DNA from: Amoeboaphelidium protococcarum
Lineage: Eukaryota > Aphelidiomycota > Aphelidea
NCBI GenBank assembly: GCA_023515745.1
Contig: JALECJ010000004.1
Coordinates: 1,283,864 to 1,347,863 of the forward strand
Reading direction: 5' to 3'
DNA: 64,000 nt
Part shown: positions 48,728 to 59,469 of the stretch, piece after piece
Position numbering within the stretch: the first letter of the stretch is position 1
How the letters are laid out: each line of letters opens with the position of its first letter
Made by a program: the position numbers and the translations under genes
The notes under the pieces: model-generated
What the model saw: only the letters and a program-made list of their open reading frames with translations
Databases searched by the model: none
Told to the model about the DNA's origin: nothing

Positions 48728-49563
48728 TCAGAGATTGCTACTTTTCTTTTGAAATAGCACTGTAGACACCACCTGGCCCTCCACTCCACCAAACTTGAAT
48801 GTTGGATGCCTTATTTGACCCGTAACTTTCAGATGTTGACTAAATTTTCGTTCCAATTCTTCTCTTGTCCAATTACAACTGGTAATTATGAACAGTCCAG
48901 ATTCCGTGAGCATATTGGATACATTTGAGGCATACTAATTCACGATTTCTTTAGCGTCAATCTAATCTTTGCCCGGCATCAGACTGATGGCATCAAACGT
49001 CCCCTTGTCTAACACCACATCGTATTTTGCAAGATCAGTGCAAAGATCCGGAGATAGGATATCACATACTCCATAATCAATATTGGACGCGTTCTAAGAT
49101 TGTGCAATTTATCGAGCAAGTGAAATGCCATTCTCAGAGTAATCCACGCCAGTGATGTTATGATATCCAATCTGGTTCTACACGCGTCCAGTAAAGGATA
49201 TAATCAAAAGTTAACAAAACGATAACATACCAATCGCAGCAATAAATGACCATTTCCACAGCCCAATTCTATAATATTCACTTCAGTGTCTTTGATATTC
49301 TCCTCTATCCAATCTACAACACGATCCTCAACGTCCTCACCGAACCTACAATAAAATTTGAAGATCAAAACATCCTAGCTCATTCATGTGTGGCGTACCA
49401 TCTCTCTCCGACATCAGCGATTTCTTCAAAATTAGAAATCTCTCGGTTGTATACTTGATCCCAACTACAAGAAACATAGTAATCATATTTATACTTTACG
49501 CGATAAAGCATGCTCTTACTAATCTTTGGTGCCTAATTCAGACGCGTTCAACTGATCTTACAT
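48728..49563 (-). CDS. EFM4: EEF1A lysine methyltransferase, Efm4/METTL10 family
   Basis: Four exons: 49563-49520, 49464-49399, 49345-49231, 49177-48728; introns 55, 53, 53 nt; 224 residues. LGTKDYWDQVYNREISNFEE, VGERWFGEDVEDRVVDWI, motif I NIIELGCGNGHLLLRL, ITGVDYSENGISLAR, LDKGTFDAISLMPG, and FIITSCNWTREELERKF are all METTL10/Efm4 blocks. The family trimethylates a lysine of translation elongation factor 1A. Start chosen at the ATG giving MQDQLNASELGTK, whose second codon is TAA (Gln). Confidence 0.92.
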
Positions 49564-49684
49564 ACTTCCTAATAGAGAAACTGCTTTTCAATGATGATAT
49601 GATACGCGAAAATAAAGAATTAAGTGTACTTCAGAATAAATTTTATTAGCTCCTAGTTAAAAATATATATTTTACTCGGTAATG

Positions 49685-51190
49685 TCATGCTATAAGCGGT
49701 AGTCCAGATTCATCATCAAAACGGTCCTCAAGATCCTCGGCATCTACTTCCGAAGAACTTTCATTTCCATCAACATTGTGAGCCAAATAGTCTTGAGGCA
49801 TCAATTTATTACGCCCAGATTTGGCAAACTCGTACTTGAGTAGACTTAATCGAAAAGTATTGCCTTCGTCGTCAATCCACTCGGAAATGATCTTCATGCA
49901 TTCAGCTAGCGGGTGATAATGTTGACTGTCATGATCAGAGAAATGGATATGCAGAGGGTGTGCCATGAAATTATAAGTGAGCGACACCACCTGATCAAAT
50001 GCCACCTTTTTGTCATTTAACTGCTTATCAAGATCAAAGAATGGCGCCATTGAATGAGCAAACTGACGCGTAACATCTATAGCACATCTCGCAGCCAAAA
50101 GATGCAACGGATTATTATTATGATCTTTATTGAGCTCTGTATGTGTTGGGTATAAAGACATGGGATCCATAAAGATATTGCTCTTCTCAGTCTGATGTTC
50201 AATTGAATTCTTTGAGAATTACAAGTAAACTTTCCGTTTAAAAGCCTACCACCACGAATGCTACTTTCTAAATCCTTTAGAGACACCTCCAGCCAATAGA
50301 CTGTTGATATTAAAAAGAGTATCAGCTTTTCCATAATTGTGCAAACCAGTTACGAGAGGGTAGCACAGATATTGATGCAAATTACCACCACAACGTTCCA
50401 ACGTATCTTCTCCAACAAAGACAAAGAAGGATTAGAAATACTACTTCATAATCTTTTAGTCTTGCAATCCTTATACGCCATGCTCGCTCATAATCATCTG
50501 CATATGGATAGCCAATTCCACAAAATTCGAATGTGCAAAGAAATCCTGCACCGTATGTAGAGCATTGCCAAAAAGCATGTAAGCTTGTACCAGCAAATCA
50601 CGCTTTAGATCTGAACTTCCCGTCTTCCTAGCATCTTATAGAATCAAAGTTGCATTATATAAATTAGACAGAATGACATCTGCTCCAGTTCTCCATAAAT
50701 GATTGCTAGTTGCCAAATAGTTAATCGTATTCGTCTCTGGATTGATTTACGCGTACTGGACACACTTCATCTTGTCAAATCGCGGCTTTCCACTCTTGTC
50801 GAGGTACACAGGATTATCAACGTGTTCCATGAATCTATAAGTGCCAAATTACTCGAATGTTATGGGGGTGACATGTTCTCGCTCTAGTTATAACTGCGTG
50901 TTGACAAAATGGTTTACAATGCGCATCAACAGCTTCTTAAAATGCTTCTGCATAAATTTAGGTGGAATTTGCGATAGATCTCGGAAATAGTTTCCTCTAT
51001 ATATAAGCTTCTACACAGTCTAATCTTGAAATACGGCCATCTAAGAGCTCCCAAATCCTTCTGAATCAATGGAATAGTGTGTCTATAAAGGTAGAGGATT
51101 GTTCTTATTCACAGTTCCATTGCCAGATAGAAATGCGTCGGTATGCTGCAGCAAAAGTACACTGCACACGATGACTTAAAGCACAATCAT
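49685..51190 (-). CDS. HET-C family protein
   Basis: One exon, 501 residues, with many TAA/TAG. N-terminal hydrophobic segment (MIVLQVIVCSVLLLQHTDAF) fits a signal peptide; then SEGFGSSQMAVFQDQTV, LIYRGNYFRDLSQIPPKF, ATSNHLWRTGADVILSNLYN, and the HET-C hallmark LFGNALHTVQDFFAHSNFVE followed by LCYPLVTGLHNYG. C-terminal acidic segment ends DDESGLPLIA. HET-C proteins are fungal heterokaryon-incompatibility factors with relatives elsewhere; here it may simply be a secreted or vacuolar protein. Domain call is firm, role is not. Confidence 0.82.
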
Positions 51191-51447
51191 CACCTATGTA
51201 ATATATAAAGCTATATATTGCAGGAGTTAGATTTATAGTTTGTCCACTGTCAATGATTAAATGATATTGAGAGGTAAATGCGCGATGAGAGGACCCCTTG
51301 GATGTGATTGTAGTGTTAAAAAAATAAGCCCCTGGCAACATGTGAATATGTCTTGCGAGGACAGTAATTGAAAATTGTAGAAGTCGCTTTATAAATGGAA
51401 AGAGAAATGATTCAATTAAAGTTTAAAAACTATATATCTAAGCTAAT

Positions 51448-52296
51448 TCATTCTTGCACATTGGTAATTTAAGGTGTGGCACGTACACTGTTCTTTCTTA
51501 CTGATTAATTATCCTAGACTGGGACAGCCGCAGTTTCAGCCACTTGACGATTAGCTGGCGCGGCCATCAACGAGTATCTACGGACTTTAACGCCACTCTT
51601 CACCGCACGCCAGAATATTTCAACCTGCACCTTCTCATAATTGAGCCAGATGAGACTGCCATACCAAATCAGCATGGAAAAGTTGTATGCATATGCAAAG
51701 CATCCAGAGAATCTAGCAAAAGACAGCAGCTCTGAGCTGGTAATCTTTACAACTTCGATTCCATTCCTGTCGAACGCACTGATACACTCTCTTTTCCAAG
51801 TCTCAAATTGACGGAGAAATGGTTTCAGGCAGAAGAAATTGTACACTAGATTCGGCATAACCAACATGGATATGATCACAACACTTGCAAAAGCAATCTG
51901 ATATATGGCAGAAGACTAAAATAAAGTTTCGCTTGGATTCTAATTATTGGAGGAGTTAGCATTCAGTCCAGGATAGAGGCCAACAAACAGCATTATACCG
52001 TAGCACAGTATCATGCTAAGCCACAGCCTTGACATGTTTCTTGAAGCGACGCGCTAATGGTTCACTATGATATTGTGAAGCTTCGCAGTCAACAATTGCC
52101 AAATCTTGTCATCCAGCAATTTGCATTTATCTTTAATTGACTTTGGAAGAAACTAGTCAGTCACCTGTTTATCTTGATTCACTGTAACAATTTTGATAGA
52201 ATTAGGATACACTGAGCGCATAGTGTTCAGATAGATCTTGCGATTGATCTCTCGCTGTGTAAGATTTCTTCCTGCCACTTGAATCGAGACTGACAT
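51448..52296 (-). CDS. Membrane protein, 282 aa
   Basis: Not recognised. One exon. N-terminal ~110 residues are soluble (MSVSIQVAGRNLTQREINRK; DKCKLLDDKIWQLLTAKLHN), then spans WLSMILCYGIMLFVGLYPGL, IAFASVVIISMLVMPNLVYN and FAYAYNFSMLIWYGSLIWL, separated by a cytosolic-looking loop (KPFLRQFETWKRECISAFDR). C-terminal tail basic, TAG/TAA Gln codons present throughout. The loop FDRNGIEVVKITSSELLSF may be a small folded unit. Confidence 0.65.
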
Positions 52297-52611
52297 ATTA
52301 CACTTACAGTATGTTGTTTTATCAGAAAAATTATATATATTTTCACTGGTCGTGTTATCTGCAAAGAAAGGCCATATTATTAGATTAACGTTCTACGTTA
52401 GAAACAGTTGTATTTTTAGACTCGCACTTGATCACAGCCACAGCGAAGATTTTGAGGGACAGCGTGAAACCAAACTCCGATAAACTAGATATAGGTGAAG
52501 ACAAAACGGATAAGTTGGAAATAGTTGTACCAGAAAAATATCTTTATTAATATTAGCATTCATACTTTGTCATTAGCAGCAAAACTTCAATAATAGATCG
52601 TTTATAGATAT
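52297..52611. other. Intergenic
   Basis: 315 AT-rich bases between two minus-strand genes. Nothing supported. Confidence 0.3.
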
Positions 52612-53124
52612 TCATTCTTCTTGCATCTCTCCGGCCAAGTAACGCTAGAATGCCCCTTCAAGACTTGTGTCATCGTCAAACTCTCCGTCATCACTGGATT
52701 CATCAGAAAACGGACCTGGCTAGACTTCACTTGCACGTCTGATAGCAGGAACATCATCATAAATTTGCGTTTCGGGCACGGTTATACGCAAACCTTAGCG
52801 TCGGACAACATCAGGAACGCGTTACAATTGCTGCTGAGGGCTTTCTCTCAACTAATATGGTTAACGCAAATTGCTCCATGGGAATAATCCAGGATTAGTG
52901 TTGGAATTCTCCAATGCCCCAGTAAGCGATCTGTACGCTCCTACATTATGGCGAGGGAGAACATTACGCTAAGCTGTCGACTAATTTTGTTCTCGATTCA
53001 GCGGAGCAGGAGGACAATTTCTGCTAGGGGAAGTGTAAGGAGGAGTACAAGGACTTTCGGACTTGGGCAGACAATAGGCAACGGACGCGAAAACCAGCGC
53101 GAATACGTAGACAGCTTTCATCAT
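52612..53124 (-). CDS. Small secreted protein, 170 aa
   Basis: One exon. Signal peptide MMKAVYVFALVFASVAYCLP, two Cys shortly after (SPCTPP, NCPPAP), a Gln/Arg/Pro-rich middle (RQPYQLRESPQQQLQRVP), and an acidic end (SDESSDDGEFDDDTSLEG). The codons CGT/CGC and TAG/TAA are used as in neighbours. No enzyme signature. Secretion is predicted; an effector or cell-wall role would be speculation. Confidence 0.6.
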
Positions 53125-53830
53125 GTAATCTTGTATGCTCTATTGACTAGTCGACTAGAGTATAGTAGGCGATTGAACTTGTTATGAAAATAAAAATAAG
53201 ATTCCAATTTCGGAGTTTTAACTAGCCTTAAATTTCAATCTCAGCTCGAGCTACCAGCTGCGCCTATAAACATCGCGTCAGCAATGACTACAAAAATTTC
53301 CACGTGTGTCACCCCCTGATGACATTAACACTTTACAGTTCTTCTTCACCTATTTTGACTTCTGCTTGTACAAAGTATATCTCTTTTAGCTAAGCCTATA
53401 CAAAGCAAAGTTTCATTATTCTATAGAATGGGCGTATATTTGGCTTGCCCGTTTTCTCTTAATGACAACAAGATGGAACGCGCTCATGTGCGCAAGGTGG
53501 TAAAATTCAAATTTATATCACACAATAGACATTGAGAATTTTGTGATACTAGCATTATTAATCAGTCATAACGTGCTATAAATGCGAAATTTTCACATGT
53601 ATTAAAATCTTGAGAAAATGTATGGTATTCCATTGGCAAAAACGTGGTGTCTTGGTTTAAGAGTTACCATTCCAGTTTTATCCCATACTACAATGCTTCA
53701 TCGTATATTTACGTTGTGGTAATCGCTAAGAATTTTGATAAAGTATTTGACAGATCAGCAAGGCCTTTTTCAGTTAAAGACATAAAAATTTCAGAAACTG
53801 TTTCATTCTTTACATCCGGGAATGTGTGAA
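53125..53830. other. Region upstream of the retropepsin-like gene, unresolved
   Basis: 706 bases. Two plus-strand pieces read protein-like: MGVYLACPFSLNDNKMERAH at 53428 and, in another frame, SSYIYVVVIAKNFDKVFD followed by RPFSVKDIKISETVSFFTS up to TGA 53827. They could be exons of one small gene (about 80 residues) joined by a GTAAAA...TTTAAG intron, or 5' exons of the next gene. Not called as a gene. Confidence 0.35.
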
Positions 53831-54349
53831 ATGAAAATCAAAATCTCGGTTTCGGCGACGGCCCTCACGATCCCCCCTGAGTACATTTAGCCTTCGTGTC
53901 ATGATTTTTTGATCACTGATATTACTGAAGAGAATCTGCGGGAAACTGCGAAATCGCTGGATGTTGAGTATTTGGGTGTTGCCTCATTTCCTAGGCGATT
54001 TCCTGCAATTGGCAATATCGTTGGCGGTAGTCATCGCCTAATGATCAGCCTTGTCTGTCGTCGCCAAAGTCAGTAGGAAGCACCAGCCGTGAATGTCGTG
54101 TTTCTTGTCAATACTGGTTCTCCCGTGTCGTATTTGTCGAAGCGCGCCATGAAGGCGTTGATGGGACACTGTGAAAACGTGCCGCAGATGCTATACGTCT
54201 AAGTTCACAATGAGCGCGTTACTGAATTTCATTTATCACCACCTGACTCTCATTTTGAAGATGTAAACTTATTGGGGATGGGATTTTTAATCAAGAATCG
54301 TTTGTCACTTGTCATGAATTATGATGCTAATACGTTCACTCTTCAATGA
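53831..54349 (+). CDS. Retropepsin-like protein with Asp replaced
   Basis: 172 codons from ATG 53831 to TGA 54347-54349. N-terminal ~50 residues MKIKISVSATALTIPPEYIQ, then FPAIGNIVGGSHRLMISLVC, and VNVVFLVNTGSPVSYLSKRA, which matches the aspartic-protease flap/active-site strand (FLVDTGSPxSYLS) except that the catalytic Asp is Asn (AAT). LLGMGFLIKNRLSLVMNYD is the usual C-terminal strand of retropepsin folds. Likely a host or element-derived fold without protease activity. The true 5' end may be upstream. Confidence 0.55.
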
Positions 54350-54530
54350 AAGTTGCATGTAATATTGCACATACTTACTAAATTATATTCATTGTTCCTC
54401 CTTATACCTGTTCGTTTTGATAGTAATAAGATATTTTGGTATCCTTGTGATCTTCACACAATCTTTCGTTTCTTCTTTTCTTCTCCGAACGAACGAGCGA
54501 GCGCACAGACCGACCGGGACTGAACACGCG

Positions 54531-57140
54531 ATGAGTAATAACGGGTAGGATGCATTTGGTGGACTGACAGATGATGAGCTTACATAATTACTGCTTGGTG
54601 GTGGCTCTACTTCTACTCAGTAGTCTTAACTGCCGTTTTAATAGTAGCAGTAATAGTAGTAGTAATCATAGCCAAGGTAATAGCAGCAATCTTCTGGACC
54701 AAAGCAGAAGATGAATAATACTCTTCAATAGTCATAGCTTGCTCAGTCCATGACGGGCCAAAATTAATTGTTGAGGAATATGAATAATCAGAATTAGTAG
54801 TTGAGTCAACTTGGCTTGGGGCTGAATAAGTCTTCCGGTCTCAGCGACTTGCAGTAGTAGCTTCTGCTGAGTAATTTGTTGCAGCAGTAATAGCAGCAGG
54901 TGGATTCTGGCGTTCTCAGTACTGGATAGTTCTAGTAATAGTAATAATAGTAATAGCCATTGTCTTAGTAATAGTTGCAGTGGCAATAGATTTTGCTTAA
55001 ACAGTAGTAGCAGCAAAAGCAATAAGCTCTGTAGTAGTAACTCAAGCAGTAGCCTCAGCTGCTTCAGTAATTGCTATAGAAAAATTAGTAGATGCTGCAG
55101 CAGAATTCGCAATCTGGATCTTAAAAGTATCAGTAGTAGAAGTAGAAATAGCCACCTCAGCAGTAACAACCTCAATAGAAACAAGCATAGTAATATCAGT
55201 TGCTGTAGTAATAGCAGCAACAATTCTAGCAGTAACAGTAGCAGTAATAAAAGTAATAGCAACCTGTGGCTAAACCGACTTAGAGCTCTAGAAATGCTGC
55301 ATTGAACCGTGCACTTGAGCCCTTTACTGATGAGGAGAAGAGGAAGATTGTTGCTGCTCTGTCTAAATTAATGGCCCATGAAATTAGTAAAGAGTAGTTT
55401 TTAGCGCATGTTTAGGAAGCTGTCGGCGTATAGGGACTGTAGTAGTTTATTGCTTTATACAGGTAGGAAGGCTCTCGCCAGTCATCATCTTCATCGACGC
55501 TTTCCAACGGTAGTAATACTTCTGATCCTTAATTGGCTTAGTAGTAGAGGTTGTAGTCGCAGTCGTAATAATCGCTTCAGAAACCATAATAATCTATTTA
55601 GCAATAGTAGCAGAATTCGCGACTTAGTTTGAATGCTCTGCAATAGTTGCAGCAGCAGTAATAGTCTGGATAGTCTCAATAGTAACTGCTTTAGCAGATG
55701 TACGCGTAAATGCCGCAGATAAGTCAGCCTGCTTAGTAGTAATAGTAATTGCCTTAGTAGCAGTAATCATAGGCTTAGCTATTGTAGAAGTAGTTGTAGT
55801 ATTTTCAGAATAATCCTATTTAACAGAGAACTTTACAGTCGAGTAGACAATCTGCTGCCAGTGCTAATCAAGATCTTAAACGAAAGACAGTTGATAGTTA
55901 AAGTGAGTAATAGGCCTCTTAGCAGTCTTCGTCAACTTCATCTGTTGCTGATTAGGATGAACATCCCTCTGGTAAACGACCTGCAGCTAAGAAGACCAAG
56001 ACTGTATAAATTGCGCCTGTTCCTGCTTAGCCTGACGCTTTTACTAACGGCGTTGACATTTTCAAACTTGATGCTGGCTCCTTGTAAGATGTGATAAAAT
56101 ACGCCGGCGTTGATTTGAAAGAGGAATCAGCTCTGCTTATGAAAGATTTAGATGCTCAGAAAGCGGCTGCTGCTGGTAGACGTAGTGGGCGCACCTCATT
56201 AACTTAGTCGCCTACTTTGAAAAAGTCCAAGTCTTAACAGGCGCTCTAGCAGTCAAGTTCATCTAGAGCAGTATCATTGGAGGTATTTCTGAAGAAGGCT
56301 GTGGCAATGCTCGGTCTGAGTAAGTTGGATATCGATTGTCAGGATACTCTTGTCCTTGGGTTGGAGATTTATATGTAATAACTGATAGCAGCGACAATTA
56401 AAGCATCTTTCGCAAGAGTAGAGGCTGGTAGAGATGCTTTTTAACTTGAGCTTGTTGACGGGCAGGATGCATTTTCAGATCTTCCTGCCAAGTATCATAA
56501 CACCAGGTCGCGTATTGGAGCTGTTAAACGACCTCTAGTGTGGCTGGAAAAGCATTATAGAGCAATAGATGTACAATTAACCAAAACACTGGGTGGTAGT
56601 GTCAGTTCAGAGGGATATGATGCATGGATGTAGTCTGGAGGTGAAGATTAAATGCAGCTTGACACATCTAGAACATTGACTGGCAGCCTTGAAGAGATGG
56701 ATTCTGGTTCCCAGGATGCTATGGACATTGATGTTCAGCAGTAATAGTAATCAGATTAACCACATGGTGATTAAGTTAAGAGCAAGTCAAGGCCAGTTTA
56801 GTCCAAGAAGAAGGAAGCTCCTCGTGAAGATGTGAAGGTTCGTGCTAAAATGACCAATGTTGCGTTAGAAGCTGCCGGTCTAGGATCAAAATACTCATGG
56901 ATGACATCCTCCGCCGTGAATATTGCTCCAGCTACAACATCTGGTGGAAATAGCGATGCCTCTAGCAGTCAGACTAATTTAGCGGCTCCAAAGAAGGATC
57001 TGGCCGGATTTGGTCTCCCGCGTCCATTGATCCGGTAGAAGACGTTGAAAGGACGTAAGGTGGAGATTGTTGATTTGGAATACGCTGGCAAAATTACTGG
57101 CTTAGTTCCTCGAAGGCTGCATTATCTTTTTGAAGGGTGA
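54531..57140 (+). CDS. TAF4: TFIID subunit TAF4, Gln-rich
   Basis: One frame of 869 residues. Residues 1-255 are extremely Gln-rich, most Gln encoded by TAG/TAA/CAG mixtures, as in Gln-rich activation surfaces of TAF4. At about 260-320 an RST-like domain (EEKRKIVAALSKLMAHEISK; VQGLQQFIALYRQ). A second Gln-rich region follows, then the TAF4 C-terminal conserved domain: DVIKYAGVDLKEESALLMKD (~515-535, histone-fold helix), VAMLGLSKLDIDCQDTLVLG, RAKMTNVALEAAGLGSKYSW then MTSSAV (~775-795), which matches the KYxWM block of TAF4. Ends RRLHYLFEG before TGA. The standard code would give only fragments. Confidence 0.8.
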
Positions 57141-57241
57141 TCATGAACTTTCACGGTATCATACATATATCTTTATATAGCATCATATACTGTAGAATGT
57201 TATTGGATTTTCCACTTTCTCTTCCAACTAAACTTTCAACA

Positions 57242-57876
57242 ATGTCATCAGTATTTAACCGTCTGAGATCCGCCTTTAGCGGTAGGAAGTTAGTTGGTAA
57301 AGACTTGAGTGGAAACAAGTTTTATGAGACTATTGAAGCTTAAGGAAGTATGTTCTGTAATCTGTTAAGTGTTTAGATTTTCGATTAAACATCGTGTAGA
57401 ATCTCCCAGAAGAATGGTGGTGATCAAAGGTCATTATGGCGATTCTAGCTCAATGTCACCGCAAACGTATATATCAGACAATATTGCGCGTAATTTTTCA
57501 TATGATATCCATATTATTGATGTATTTACGATTAAATGAATTGGTAGCACAATGGAAAGCGTGGTTGGCTCATACTAGAAGTGACGCGCCTACTCTGGAG
57601 GTGTGATTAATCGAATTTTTATTGGGCGAATCTGAATAGCTAAATCAATTAATTGTAGGAGTTGGCGGCTGACATTTAGCGATAAGAAGTTCTTAAGCAA
57701 CGAGTGGAATAGCTTGAAGTGTAATACGAATAAGTAAGCTGTTTTGCCTCTTTAATGAATGTACATATCGTATCGCTGTGTAGGAGAAGCTTCTGGAGTA
57801 CGAATCAAAAAGGAAATAGCTACATCTCATGGAAGATCGATCACCAAAGGATTAAAATAATCGTCGCAACAATTGA
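57242..57876 (+). CDS. NDUFAF2: Complex I assembly factor NDUFAF2 (N7BML)
   Basis: Mitochondrial complex I assembly chaperone. Five exons: 57242-57347, 57400-57489, 57548-57600, 57659-57733, 57784-57876; introns 50-58 nt ending TAG; 138 residues. MSSVFNRLRSAFSGRKLVGK, DLSGNKFYETIEA, RRMVVIKGHYG, then the family hallmark APQWKAWLAHTRSDAPTLEE (W-x-x-W-L-x-H-T-R-x-x-x-PT), and a charged helical tail. Three of four introns are needed to keep the hallmark in frame. The second donor (57490) is inferred from this. Confidence 0.82.
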
Positions 57877-58283
57877 ATGTATTTACTTATACTAATTTCA
57901 TTCTTGTTTCTAGTTCAACTCACCTAAAGTTTCAGACCCAAATGCCTCGTTGTGGGCAATGATTGTTAGGAGCTTACTGTAGCTGACGTAATCACGATGA
58001 ATTTAGTGAAACGCGAAAGCTCCTCATCATAGTCTCTTCTCCAGCAGATTGTTTTGACTATGACATTGCCAGCTTGAAATATTGAAGTATTAATGATAAC
58101 AATTTATCGTGGAAGCAATTGTTTTCCATTGAGACAGTTGGCTTCTTAGGTTAGTTATCCTTCAGGTGTCCTCACTAGTCATTGGCCTAGTGAAATTTAA
58201 GTAACAATCACATGACTTATCACGTATTAAATTTAAATTATCTACTCACTAACCCGTTCAACTACTAGTCACTCTCGACAATA
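57877..58283. other. Unresolved intergenic stretch
   Basis: 407 bases. Short pieces on both strands read protein-like (minus: MENNCFHDKLLSLILQYF; plus: KLLIIVSSPADCFDYDIA) but no consistent gene model; open frames are long by chance when only TGA stops. Confidence 0.3.
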
Positions 58284-58723
58284 ATGGTATCAGTATCGTC
58301 TTCAGTATGCCGGACCCCATCTGCGCAAGCACATGGTAAATTTGATCGTGTTGTCAGACAGTGCGTTCCGCTATTTGGTAATTAGACTATCACTTAAAGA
58401 AATAGTGTCGCAGGTTTCTTGCTCTATCTAGGCATTATAGTAGTTCAAATAAGAAAACTAAACTTCAATTACAATTTCCTATATTTCCTATTCAGAATAA
58501 AACATTCATTTAATATTCCCAAATTTAAGCAAATTGATGCCATCACTTCCAGTCTTCTCAACCATCAGATCAATCCTCTCGCGTGCAACCAGATTGCGCG
58601 ATAATAGTCAATGCATACGATGAGATGAAGCAGACGTAACAACTACGTGATCGTATTATTGAAGCGGTTGAGAGCCGCTCGCTGCACCTGGCCTGGCTAG
58701 GGTTAGGTTCAGCTGGCGGCTGA
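58284..58723 (+). CDS. Possible small multi-exon gene
   Basis: Start MVSVSSSVCRTPSAQAHG at 58284 followed by a GTAAAT donor; the last part reads QPDCAIIVNAYDEMKQTQQL and RDRIIEAVESRSLHLAWLG and ends in TGA 58721-58723. The middle exon(s) cannot be placed. The final exon looks helical and real; the rest is uncertain. Its 3' end overlaps the minus-strand gene below by 15 bases. Confidence 0.35.
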
Positions 58724-59111
58724 AGAATGTTGAGGTAGCCGAGACATGTTTGCCCAACACTACTGATAACGGATGTTGCCCCACAACGGCGTAGCATCGA
58801 CATTCTTTTACAACTAGTATATCACCAGGGCATCATAGATACCAGCGTTAGCTGCATTCATGTAATCGTCTTCCAGATGATACTGGCGGAGTGCTTGTTT
58901 CCTACTACTTCTTTACAGAGTCCCTCTTGTTGCTGACTCGTCTCTTGCGTTTAGCAGCGTAATCAGCATTTCCGGACAAAGCACGGTTCTCACTGTATGG
59001 CTCATCGGCATCATCTTCCTCGTCGGTAGATACAGACCCTTCGTAGTACTCCCACTCTGCAAACATATCAGAATCTAAGCTCTAGACTCTATCGGAGTTA
59101 ATGGTATCCAT
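58709..59111 (-). CDS. Small acidic/basic protein, frame change inside
   Basis: From ATG 59111 the frame gives MDTINSDRVQSLDSDMFAEW, an acidic stretch (STDEEDDADEP) and a basic stretch KRKRRVSNKRDSVKKQQ, and stops at TGA 58833 (92 residues). From about 58905 the neighbouring frame is the one that reads as protein (QALRQYHLEDDYMNAANAG; WGNIRYQQCWANMSRLP) to TGA 58709. Either two overlapping ORFs, a one-base error or indel, or an unrecognised short intron. Function unknown. Confidence 0.45.
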
Positions 59112-59469
59112 TTTACTGCTGAGAGTAACTGTTTTAGAATGTTGAACCGGCGTGAAACGCAAGCGAACAATGCGCGTTCTTTGTTGGTGGAGTTGGTTGA
59201 GCTGGTTGAAATCACTGTTTCTGACGGGCACATGATTCCTCAACCAAAAATATTTTTAAAAATATTATATTGATTAGTTGTGCCATTAGATTCAGCGTGA
59301 AAAATTTGAAAATTGATTTGAGTGTGAAAAACACCTTATCCACGCATCGGATCAGAGCGAGTAGTGCCAGTGCCAAGCGAGTTGGCACTGCGGGTGCGCG
59401 CGCGGAACTGCCGGCCTAATTAGAAAATTTATCCTTTTTCCTTTCAACCAAATCAAAAAGTAAATACAA
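59112..59469. promoter_or_regulatory. Divergent upstream region of the Crinkler gene
   Basis: 358 bases, unusually GC-rich near 59330-59420 (GTGCGCGCGCGGAACTG). Holds the inverted repeat at 59368-59390. No gene. Confidence 0.35.
59368..59390. repeat. Perfect 8-bp inverted repeat
   Basis: CAGTGCCA, 7-base loop AGCGAGT, then TGGCACTG, 80 bases upstream of the Crinkler start. Could be a dimeric protein site or a hairpin in the 5' leader. Confidence 0.6.

Noticed and set aside
54640-55700. Poly-Leu ORFs and a simple-sequence (TAG)n repeat
   Set aside because: They are the antisense or shifted reading of the TAF4 polyGln region, not a free microsatellite.
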